Source: Podaxis mareebaensis
Taxonomy: Eukaryota > Basidiomycota > Agaricomycetes > Agaricales > Agaricaceae
NCBI GenBank assembly: GCA_018524725.1
Contig: JAEUWP010000180.1
Coordinates: 1-64,000 of the forward strand
Reading direction: 5' to 3'
Length of the DNA stretch: 64,000 nt
The notes beneath the pieces were generated by a model that saw only the letters and a program-made list of their open reading frames with translations, did not search any database and was not told where the DNA came from. This document shows positions 49,095 to 59,454 of this stretch, piece by piece (position 1 is the first letter of the stretch; each line of letters starts with the position of its first letter). The translations under genes were made by a program, and so were the position numbers.

Positions 49095-49740
49095 TGTTGA
49101 GGAATTAATCAGCATTACGCTTACGCATACACTTGCCATCGGCAATACATGCTGAATCCTCGACGCATACGCTCTGCATTGACAGAGCTTATATATTTTT
49201 GGAACCTTCTATAGCTTCGTGCTATATTTAGATTGATCCGTTTCTATTAATACTTTCATACACATACGTAGACATACGGCCAGTGTTAGTATTACTCATA
49301 TCCTCATGGATTATGACTTGTAGAAACGTTCTCTGACTGCGGATGACTCCTGTAGCATACGGTAGAGTCATGTTCTTTCTTATTTTATCCTTTACATGCA
49401 CATTCTTCATGTTATACGCGCGTATGCCTTATGTTTACTTACTCATGCATGTATTTTACCCTTGACCCAGTGTCGTAGCTTTACAGTATAAAAACCATCA
49501 TGTAGTAGCGTACTTTCTTCACTGGAGTTTTACATTCCTCGTCTACTCGACTACTCAGCTACTCTAAGCTCAAAATTCCTCGCTACTTTCAATTCGGTCT
49601 TATTTTCTCTGGTACACCTCAAGACTCGCCACTTCCTCACCTCGATCTTCTTCCAGTTCGACCAGCCTCGGATTGTGAGTAACTGGTTTACTCTCCACTA
49701 ACACAATGCTTGTGTAGTAGCAACTGTTCTCCCCTCGTCA
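49095..49740 (+). repeat. Copia 5' LTR
   Basis: 646 bases, starting tgttgagg and ending cctcgtca. It contains a likely TATA box (tataaaa near 49488). It differs from the 3' LTR at 11 positions, all in CpG, TpG or CpA contexts. Confidence 0.95.
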
Positions 49741-49752
49741 GGTTATGGGCCC
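49741..49752 (+). other. Primer-binding site (half tRNA-iMet type)
   Basis: ggttatgggccc directly follows the LTR. It is nearly complementary to the anticodon-arm region of initiator methionine tRNA, as in Drosophila copia, which primes from a half-tRNA. Confidence 0.75.
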
Positions 49753-49924
49753 CGAGACTCTCCTTCTGAGGATTCTCTCCTATTAATTTAGGATTGAGAT
49801 AAAGACGTCTTGGGATTAGCCTATTTCTACCTTTATTGTTATCTGTATACAACAAAATACTAATACCCCATTTTTATGTCGCTTAGTCAATTTCTTATCT
49901 GCCAATTTCTTTGATACGTCAAAT

Positions 49925-52900
49925 ATGGCTTCGACTATTGCTACTTCTTCCCTTCCTAAACTTGAGGGCCCCTCTAACTACAAGTTCTGGGCTCGTCGTC
50001 TTCAAGGAGCACTTTCCTTGATTAGTGTTACCGGTTCCATGGAAACGGGCTGGACTCTAACCAGTGGAACGGCGACAGCACCTGCTCAGAATGACGCAGC
50101 TGAAACGGCACGTCAGAATCAGATGAAGGCGCAAGCCTTATCGATTATCAAAAACACGTTGCCTGATTCCATGCTGCTTCACGGAAGAACAGTGCCTGAC
50201 ACATTGTGGACTTATCTCCAAACTCAATTTGGAATGCTTGGTCCAGCTAATGTCTACAGCTTGTTCATCCGAGCTCTAAAGAAGAGAATCACCGGCAAAA
50301 GAGATATTGCGGTTGATATCACCGAAATGGCAACTCTCTTCACTCAGGTCGAGGAAGCAACTGCTGCCATCCCTGAGGTACTTAGAGCTATGGTTCTTCT
50401 TTTGGCTATTCCGGATGATTGGGATTCGGTCCAACAATCGTTGTTGACCAACAACACTACGATCACTGCCCTAACTTGGAAAGTGGTCGCAGATGCTTTA
50501 AATGCTGAATGGGCTCAGAGGAATGGATGTAACAAAATGTCCACCCACCTCGCCAATGCTCAATCTGCTAACAAAGCTAAACTTCCCAATGACCAAGGCG
50601 GTCCTTCCGCCTGGAACAAGTCTCGTCCGGGTCCACCTTGGAGTCGATTTATCCCTCAGCCTGTTGGCCAGGATAAAACCTCCAATGGTCCCAAGCCTCA
50701 AGGACAACAAAGCGGTCAGCCAGGCCAATGGCAGACCGTTAAGCCGAAGAAGAAGAGGGCTCCCAAGAAGAAGAAGTCCCCTAATGCCTCAGCTAAACCA
50801 GCCGATTCCATGGCAGGTTTTGCTGCACCTGCTCACCTAGCGGCAGCACCTCCACTTCCCCCTGCTGGTGCTGGTAGACCTTACACAGGTCCCAATATGC
50901 ACCCATTCGACCTCTTAGATCGAATCCAGAGGCCACAAGTGAATGCACCTCGCGTTCCGCCTCAGGCTTTGGTCCAACAACGCCTTGCTGCTACGGTTCC
51001 GCAGGATCGTCCCCTGCTTCCCTCACTTTCTCGTCGGGTACGATCTCAAAACCCTGTTCCCATCGCTCCAACTTACTCTTCTGCTTTGCAGGAGAAATGT
51101 AAGTTTGAAGAGTCTAAAATAGAGGCGAGTAACCTCTGTTTTACTGCTATTCTTGAGCTTGAGATAATCAATCTCGCACAGGAGGCACATGAAACTCTTC
51201 AAGCGATGAAACGTCAACAGACTGATACAGTGACTAAGTCGTTGGATCAGATTCGTGAGGAACAGAAGATCAAGACCCAATGCTATCGCGACATCAATCG
51301 TGCTTGTAAGCTTCGTCGTGCTCCTACTAAACAAAGCATACAAGACTTAATTGAGGAAACCTTACTCCTCATGTCGCTAGATGACACATCTGAGAAAGCG
51401 AAGAACTTCGACAAAGAGTTCCCACCACTTCTGGGACACTCAGGTCTTCTTCCACCCGGTCATCCAGTCGAGGTAGGCACCTATTCTCGATGTGTCTGCA
51501 TGGGTAAATGGACTAAGAATCCACCCAAGAAGACCACACCCTCCATGCAGCAAGCCGAAAAGCTGTATGATGTCGTTGAAGAAGCTCTTCATGAACACGA
51601 GGAAGAGAAGCAGAGGAAGGCACGTGAACTTTGCTTCAAGAAGAAGCCCAAAGTTCAAAGGGAATGCTACATCCCACCTGTAGGTCGCTTCTATCAAGAT
51701 CTGATGAACCAATTAATTCATTTTGGTGTCATACAGGATACTTGCAAAGTTGATCCTAAAGTATGTGTTAATCCTATTGGTCGATTACGGCTTATTCATT
51801 TCCTTGTTACCCAACAGGGAGAACAAAGCTCTCGCACTCTGCAAGAGGCGCTTGCTGTGATCGACAAGAACCCTGAAGGTTATCCACTTGATCCAATAGA
51901 TCGTGAATACCTTTACTCAATAGGTTTAACAGAACGCGAATGGGATGAAGCGATGGCGCCTTCGACCTCGTTGGTCGATGTCCCGCCTGCACCACCTTCT
52001 TCACCATGACTTCCCGGAGCATCTCATCCCAATGATGAGATCGATCTCATCGGGAGTGACATAGAAGATCACCCGCCTCTCGTCAATGGCCCACGTCACC
52101 TTTCTGACGTAGATTATGATGCCGACGACACGAGTGATGCCAACAGTGACTTCGAGAAGAAGAAGGCTATGGGGTATGTAATCCATATCTTATCACCATC
52201 ATCTGATGCTGATCACCTCCATACTCAGACCGGTCACGATGCTTCCTCTTGGGAAGAAGAAGGGCAAGCTCGGCAAGAAGTGCCATGCCAAGGCCAAACG
52301 TCGCGAGGTTTAGAGGGTCGTCCGCACAGGACAGAAGGAGGAAGAGGAGATGAGCACCTACCGTCAAGGGAACGGATACTTAGGTGGCTCATAGCTTTGG
52401 ACAATGTAACTTTTTGCGATGGATCATGTACAGAACACATAGCAATGTGCACAAGCACATCACGCTTTAATGTTATTCATTCTGTACATGCACCTCCCAG
52501 TCCGAAATCCTCTAAGATCAATGATCTGCCTGATGAAGGTATAATAAGAATGGATGAGTATAAAGCTATTTGGTTATTAGACTCAGGAGCATCTGGCCAT
52601 TATATGCCATATATGGAAGACTTTATTGACTTCCAATATTATCCTGACCCTATAACCGTATACACTGCTGGTGAACCAATGATATCACCAGGACACGGTA
52701 CTGTCTTAATTGAAACCGTGGTCTATACAGATAACGGCACTCGGATCCTTAATCATTCATATCTATATCCAGTGCATTACTTACAAGGTAGCAGAGATTG
52801 ATTGTTATCAGTTGGTCAGCTCGCCAAGGCTGGAGCTAAAATAGAGACCAATGATATATGCTCACGCGTCAACGACTCCTTGAATGAGCCGATATTAGTT

Positions 52901-55900
52901 GCACAACCCATGATAGGTTGTTCACCTACCCTTCATTATGTGAAGAGTAAAATCATTAAAACGCATGATGATATGCACACGTTTGCAACTAGTATCGTAC
53001 CAGAGTATAACATCCTTCATAATAGGATGGGACACCCATCAGATCGTATCCTCAAACATTTTGAGACAAATACAATCAGCTTTCCTCATGTAGAAATTCC
53101 CAAAAATAGCATGAAACCATGTGAAGGTTGCGCTATGGGAAAGATACATCAGAAAAGTTTTAATATAAACTTCGAGAGAGCGTCCAGGCCTCTAGAAAGA
53201 ATCCATTCGGATCTTTTAGAAATGCCTAAAGTTAGTTACCACAAATATAAATGGGTAATGACTATTTTGGACGACTTCTCCTCAAATGCTTGGATTCATT
53301 TACTTCATAAAAAATCCAAAGCATCCACAGTAATGAAGAACTTCTTGACCTTAGTCAATAAACATATTGGCGGTCCAGTAAAGTTCTTACATACTGATCG
53401 AGGAGGAGAATATGTCAAAGAAAGCTTACAAGCTCTCTTACGCTCTCAAGGGATTATCCATGTGACAAGTGCTCCACATGCTCACCAACAAAATGGTAGA
53501 GCAGAACGCCTCAACCGTACTTTAATGGATAAAGCAGAAGCCATGAGGCATCATGCTTGTATTCCAGATGGTTGGTGGGAATTTGCAATTGATACTGCTT
53601 GTTATCTCTACAATCACACCCCTATGTCGCGCCTTGATTGGAAAACCCCTCAAGAAGTTTTAACGGGAGTCAAACCAGATGTTTCTAGATTCAGAACTTT
53701 TGGATGTGGCGCTTATGCGTTCTTACCCAAAGAAGTCCGAAAAGATAAACTATCCCTGAAATCGGAGTTAATGATTTTCATGGGATATTCTTCGGACTGA
53801 AAGAATTATCTGTTCATGCGTCATTTGCAAGGCAATGTGCTTTACATTTCGCCTACTGCTATCTTTGACGAACAATTCTTTCCTAAATGTTCTGAAAAGA
53901 AACATAGATCGAATAATAGTCGTAGTTCTTTATCAAGAACTCCTACGCCTCAAAGCGAGGTTATAATTTACCCTAGACAGGATAATCCGAGGTCACCACC
54001 TCCGGAACGACCTTCGGCTCCAATGCCACCATCGTCCTCTTCGTCCAGTCCAGATCCTAGATATTGGAATGGAACTCCAGATATAGACGATAATGACGAT
54101 AAGGACAGTGAAAATGAACTTCCAAGAGAAGATCATGATTCTGACTTAGAATACGCTGATCCTAAAGATTATCCTGATCTAGAAAGACATTCACCTATGC
54201 AAAGCGTTGATCCGAATGAAAATTGAGATCCATCTCCATATTTGGATGACTTCGAAGAACGAGGCGATGATCGACCTTATACAGCATCTCCCCCTGTTCC
54301 TCAGTCTCCAAGATTAGAAGAACATGAGAATCGCGGTGATGATCCACCCTTTAGGGAAGAATCATCAAGCCCTGTACCCAGGACTTCTGAAAGCGAGGTA
54401 CCACAAGGTCCTGCTACGACGTTTTCTAGGTTTTCTCCTATGAAACCTGCACAGAAACGTCAAGCCACTTCTCCGCCATGGATGCAACAATGGCAAGCAC
54501 CTTCTAATCAATGTCCTCAAAGAGAACGTCAGGTTCCTTCTAAACCCGGAAATATATATGGAGATCAACATCCGGCAAAAGTTCTACGTAATTATCAAGG
54601 CTTCAAATGGATACCTCCAAAAGGAGAACCATTACTAAAGCAAATTCGAAAATGAAGCCCGGTAGCACTTCCTGATGTTGAAAATGAAATGCCACCTGAT
54701 GAACGCACACTTGATTCTTCGCAAACTTCTACGTCGATGGAACTCATGATGATACATCATGTGAATAAGTTATGCAAAGAAGGAGGAGTACAGTTCATTG
54801 ATTTTCTTTTCACAAACAAAATTGATGCATCATATACCCCTAAAGTCTTCAAAGACTTAGCTAAACTCCCCAAGGAGATCTGCGATAAGTGGTATAAAGC
54901 TTGTCTTGAGGAAATAGATGCATTAAAGAAACGACAAGTCTATGAACTTGTTGAACTTCCGAAAGGAAGAAGAGTGATTGGTAATCGATGGGTATTCACT
55001 CCAAAATCTGATGGCAGATTCAGATCTCGATTAGTCGCGCAAGGGTTCTCACAAATCGAAGGCATTGACTTCGACGAACTCTTCTCTCCTGTTGTCTGGT
55101 ACGAGACTGCACGATTGCTATTTGCGATAGCTGCCCTCAAGGACTGGGATATGTTTGGTCTTGATGTAAAGACCGCTTATCTCTATGGACATCTTAAGGA
55201 AGAAATATATATGCGACAACCAGAAGGTTTCATCCAAAAAGGACAAGAAACCAAAGTATGGCACTTGAAACGTGCCTTATATGGTCTCAAACAAGCTGGC
55301 CGACAATGGTGGCTTGAAGTGACAAATTCGATGAAAGAATTAGGCTTCAAACGCGCATCACTTGATGCAGGAGTCTATTATTATTACGATACACGAGAGA
55401 AATCTCTTATCATCGCACTACTTTATGTGGATGATGCGGCTTTCTTAGGACCGCGTGGATCAAAAATTCTTCATCAGAAGATAAAAGCATTTATGGAAAA
55501 ATGGGAATGTCGCTTTTTAGGCGAACTCACTGAATTCCTTGGAATGCGAATCACACGAGACCGTGATAATCTATTGATCATGATTGATCAACAACCTTAC
55601 CTTGATAAGGTTTTAGAACATTTTAATGTGGTTGAAAAAGCCGAATCAACTCCATTGCCAAAAGACTTCGTCTTTAATACGGCAAAAGATGAGGCATCTG
55701 CTAATTTTAGGCAGAAGTACCAACAATTGGTTGGATCTTTAATGTACTTGATGATCGGATCATGTCCCGACATTGCTTTTGCAGTCGTCAAGTTATCCCA
55801 ACAAATGACAAATCTGTCATGGGAACACTATAAAGCCGGCTTACATACTTTGAGATACCTTCGCGGCACATCTAAATATGCCATTGTCTATGATGGACAA

Positions 55901-56386
55901 ACAAATGAAGGAATCAATGTGTTCTCTGATTCTGATTGGGCACAAGATCCAGAAACCAGGAAATCGGTCACTGGCTTCTTTATTAGAATAGCCGGAGCAG
56001 CCATTTCATGGCTATCATGGTGCCAGAAAACCGTTGCCTTATCTTCGACAGAAGCCGAATATATGGCTTTGTCAGACGCTAGTCGACAAATTGAGTGGAC
56101 AGTTAACCTACTCATTGAAATCGGCATTAATCCTGAACGGATTAAGAAACCACACTTATTCGGTGATAACCGAGGTTCAGTATTTTGGGCCAAAAATCCG
56201 GTAACCGAAAAACGTTCAAAACATGTGGATGTTAAATACCACTATATCCGCAATTTACTTGAGGATGAAAAATTCCTCTTGTATAATATTAAGGGAACTG
56301 AAAATCCTGCGGATTTATTAACCAAGAATCTCGACACGCAGAAGTTTAATTTCTTCCTGCCTTCATTAGGCGTCGAATTCTTTTGA
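49925..56386 (+). pseudogene. Copia gag-pol polyprotein, five TGA breaks
   Basis: One frame of 2,153 codons with internal TGA at 52007, 52799, 53798, 54224 and 54653 and no TAA, TAG or frameshift required. Gag begins LPKLEGPSNYKFWARRLQGA; no CCHC knuckle is visible. A basic patch (KPKKKRAPKKKK) and a roughly 300-residue unrecognised segment follow. The protease active site LLDSGASGHY lies near 52580. Then come pre-integrase (ILHNRMGHPS..C..C), integrase (HSDLL, HTDRGGEY, NGRAERLNRT), a Pro/Asp-rich linker, reverse transcriptase with LLYVDDAAFLG near 55424, and RNase H (FSDSDWAQDP, SSTEAEYMAL, NPADLLTKNL). At 2,153 codons it is longer than the usual 1,300-1,500. Confidence 0.92.
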
Positions 56387-56408
56387 ACTTCACGCTCTGA
56401 CAATTTCG

Positions 56409-56420
56409 AGTGAGGAGGAG
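56409..56420 (+). other. Polypurine tract
   Basis: agtgaggaggag directly precedes the 3' LTR and would prime plus-strand synthesis. Confidence 0.75.
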
Positions 56421-57066
56421 TGTTGAGGAATTAATCAGCATTATGCTTATGCGTACACTTGCCATCGGCAATACATGCTGAATCCTCGACGCGTACGCTC
56501 TGCATTGACAGAGCTTATATATTTTTGGAACCTTCTATAGCTTCGTGCTATATTTAGATTGATCTGTTTCTATTAATACTTTCATACACATACGTAGACA
56601 TATGGCCAGTGTTAGTATTACTCATATCCTCATGGATTATGACTTGTAGAAACGTTCTCTGACTGCGGATGACTCCTGTAGCATACGGTAGAGTCATGTT
56701 CTTTCTTATTTTATCCTTTACATGCACATTCTTCATGTTATACGCGCGTATGCCTTATGTTTACTTACTCATGCATGTATTTTACCCTTGACCCAGTGTC
56801 GTAGCTTTACGGTATAAAAACCATCATGTAGTAGCGTACTTTCTTCACTGGAGTTTTACATTCCTCGTCTACTCGACTACTCAGCTACTCTAAGCTCAAA
56901 ATTCCTCGCTACTTTCAATTCAGTCTTATTTTCTCTGGTACACCTCAAGACTCGCCACTTCCTCACCTCGATCTTCTTCCAGTTCGACCAGCCTCGGATT
57001 GTGAGTAACTGGTTTACTCTCCACTAATGCAATGCTTGTGTAGTAGCAACCGTTCTCCCCTCGTCA
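56421..57066 (+). repeat. Copia 3' LTR
   Basis: 646 bases, collinear with the 5' LTR (offset 7,326) without gaps; 635 of 646 positions agree. Confidence 0.95.
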
Positions 57067-57071
57067 CATAC
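57067..57071 (+). repeat. Copia target-site duplication, right
   Basis: catac directly after the 3' LTR, matching 49090-49094. Confidence 0.9.
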
Positions 57072-57152
57072 CGCCCTCGTGGATTGTCCACCGTGAATAG
57101 CGGTTACAAGCCACTCCTCAGGCCTCAGGCCTTAGGGGTCATGAGAGGACGC

Positions 57153-57348
57153 GAGAAGCCCGTTGTAATGATGTATGTAGTTCTGTCACTTTTGTCACCA
57201 CCGGACGAAATTGGCGACCGTTAACCTCTGCTAACGCTTGCATGAGCTTAAGACCTCAGCGCTCAGCCTCAAGTCTACATCGGCCTAGTTCTGGTAAATT
57301 TTGTCCTTAATTTCATGTGTGACTATCTATCTATCCGACCTTCCTCAA
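57153..57348 (+). repeat. Unnamed dispersed repeat, right copy
   Basis: Matches 45615-45790 in the same orientation. It lies just downstream of the copia insertion, so before that insertion the two copies were about 3.5 kb apart with the NLR-like gene between them. Confidence 0.65.
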
Positions 57349-57383
57349 TAACCACAGATCCCTAGCAGCCCCACAAGCTCCGT

Positions 57384-58692
57384 CTATTTCTTGGATTGCG
57401 TAGGCGCAGAGGCTGAACCAGTTTTAGATACAGTGACAGTCTTGACCTTCTTTCCCTTGTTGATACCAGGCAACCATTTCGGCCCATGCCAATTCTTCGC
57501 AGCGTCGATAGCCGAGAAAGGAACATCCGGAATCTTCTTGCCTGGAGGACCGAAGGAGACACGGAGGTTCTTCACCTCGCCACTCGACTCATCATAGACG
57601 AAGCCGTGGACGTAGACCTCAATCTCCTGCTGCTGCTTGTTTTTCTTGTGTCCTTTCTTATATGCCTGTTATCATAGATTAACCATGTGAAAAGTGCGTC
57701 CTAAAAGGGAGCTTACGGTCGCCAATATGCTCTGCTTTTTGATCCTATCTACGTTTTGTTTGACATTCTCCTCAACGAGAGCCTTGAAGCCAGCTTGATA
57801 GATGCGAACAGTCAGCGCTGGTTTCCGGAATCCCATCTCGGGAAGACTCACGATTATCAGCCTTTGGCTTGACAGTGACCATGTCCTTCTTATTCCTCTG
57901 GGGCTTCCTCAGATCACGCAAGACCTTGATCTCATGCCTAGAATACAGGGGCTGATCAGAATTGGCTTGTTAGTCATCCGATATACTACCGACCTCTTCG
58001 AATGTTTGAATATATCGATGATAGGCTTAACCCACTTTTGTACCGAAGTTGTTTGCTTTTGGGCAGAAGTGATGGCGGTTTCGACGCCTTTGCATCCATA
58101 ATGCCCCAGGACAATCACATGTTGGACCTTCATATCTTGAATGGCATACGTTAAGGCGGCGTTGCTACAAAGGCGAAGTCAAAACGCAGTGAGTAAAAAG
58201 CTCACACATGGAACTCACATCCCAAGATCCTTATTAGAGTACTGGTTTCCGATATTGTTTTGGGCGACAGTTGCCCCAGCGGGTGCGTGGAAGATGGCAC
58301 CAGGACCAACCCTGTGCACGTTCGTCAATATTACAAGTTATGGAACGAAGTTATTTGTGTTTCATACCTGTTGTCCGAGCAACCAATGAACATGAAGGGG
58401 GGTGCTATATGAAAGTTCGTTTAACCCCGTCAAAACGGAAATGGCCCTGCCACTTACGCTTCGACGTGAAATTGCCTGCATTCGCCTTGATCTTTGACCG
58501 GAACCTGGCATTCCCATCAAATAGAGCCTTCAAGTCCGAGTACCCCGTTTGAGTGGCATTAGCAGCAGGCGTGAGCGAAGGCGCGGCAGTTGATGAAGGT
58601 TTGGCACTGCTCGTTACAGAGCTAGAGCTTGGGGGGGCAGCGTAGATGACTGAAGCAGAGAGGAGAGCAACAAAGAGTTTTGTCGTGATCAT
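57384..58692 (-). CDS. Beta-carbonic anhydrase, secreted
   Basis: Interconverts CO2 and bicarbonate. The N-terminus MITTKLFVALLSASVIYAAP is a clear signal peptide, followed by a Ser/Ala/Pro linker and then the beta-CA fold. The zinc and catalytic motif FIGCSDNR (CxDxR) is followed by VGPGAIFHAPAGATV, ALTYAIQDMKVQHVIVLGHYGCKG (HxxC zinc ligands) and a C-terminal EIEVYVHGFVYDESSGEVKNL. The tail is basic, ending SAPTQSKK. About five introns (near 57670-57720, 57800-57850, 57940-58000, 58165-58220, 58310-58420). A signal peptide on a beta-CA suggests the wall or extracellular space. It is close to the repeat at 57153. Confidence 0.9.
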
Positions 58693-59454
58693 GTCGTGAA
58701 GGATATACTTGTTCGTGGGAGGTTCAGGAAGCAGAGCAAGCGGTGAGGACGGTGTAGATGAATAGCAGAGACGGCACCAGGCCAGAGATGAGCGAACCAG
58801 CGCTTAGCAAATTGAGGAGGATACTATCCTGAGGGAGACATGGCAAACACGCAAGGCATATATACCAGAGGAGCACCAGACTACTGAAGTGGCGTTTCAG
58901 ATGTCCCTTCGTTGTTGATGCAAGTGTCCTCGTAGTCACTGTATTTGATGGAGACGTTGCTCGGGGCATCCTGGTATTCAGGAGGTATTTACTATTGAGT
59001 TAAAGTTTCTTGTAACGCCGTTGTCGGTTGTATCCGTTTCCCTAGAGACCTTAGATGGGTTTAAGCATCGGAAGGTGTTGGAACTCGTATGAGGCTCGCC
59101 GTGATGGCCGACGGTCGCAGCCACTCTGATCCAAACCTTCAAACCCAAAAACGGCAAGATGGCAAAAACGAGGAATTTCTTTTTGCGTAACGATCTAAGC
59201 ATGTATATTGTAGTTACACACAAGTAACAGCATTCAACAAATGCTACCTAAGTATATGCAAATGGACTATAAAATCCATGCGACATGTGGATATAAGGAT
59301 ATGGTATGATGACACAAATGGGGTGGGTGGACATATTGACAATGACAAAGATGAACAATGAAGTACGTGAGGAGAGTCCATTAAATAAGGGAAAAAATGA
59401 ACAATGCAGGGATGCAACACGGCAATGGACGGGGAATAACAGTGCAAACAAATA
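58693..59454. other. Intergenic region
   Basis: 762 bases between the carbonic anhydrase start and the Spt21-like stop. An 81-codon minus-strand frame at 58724-58969 has a hydrophobic stretch but no family match I can name. It should include the carbonic anhydrase promoter. Confidence 0.4.

Larger units (their letters stand above)
49095..57066 (+). mobile_element. Full-length Ty1/copia LTR retrotransposon
   Basis: A 7,972-bp element with 646-bp LTRs, a 5-bp duplication (catac), a primer-binding site directly after the 5' LTR, a purine tract directly before the 3' LTR, and gag-pol domains in the Ty1/copia order protease, integrase, reverse transcriptase, RNase H. Structure is complete, but five in-frame TGA codons make this copy non-functional as read. 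It lies just 5' of the NLR-like gene. Confidence 0.95.

Noticed and set aside
49925..56386. UGA read as tryptophan or another recoded residue
   Set aside because: Host-type genes here use TGA as a normal stop (for example the Spt21 and MBIP1-like genes), and several element TGA codons sit at arginine positions. Mutation explains them better.
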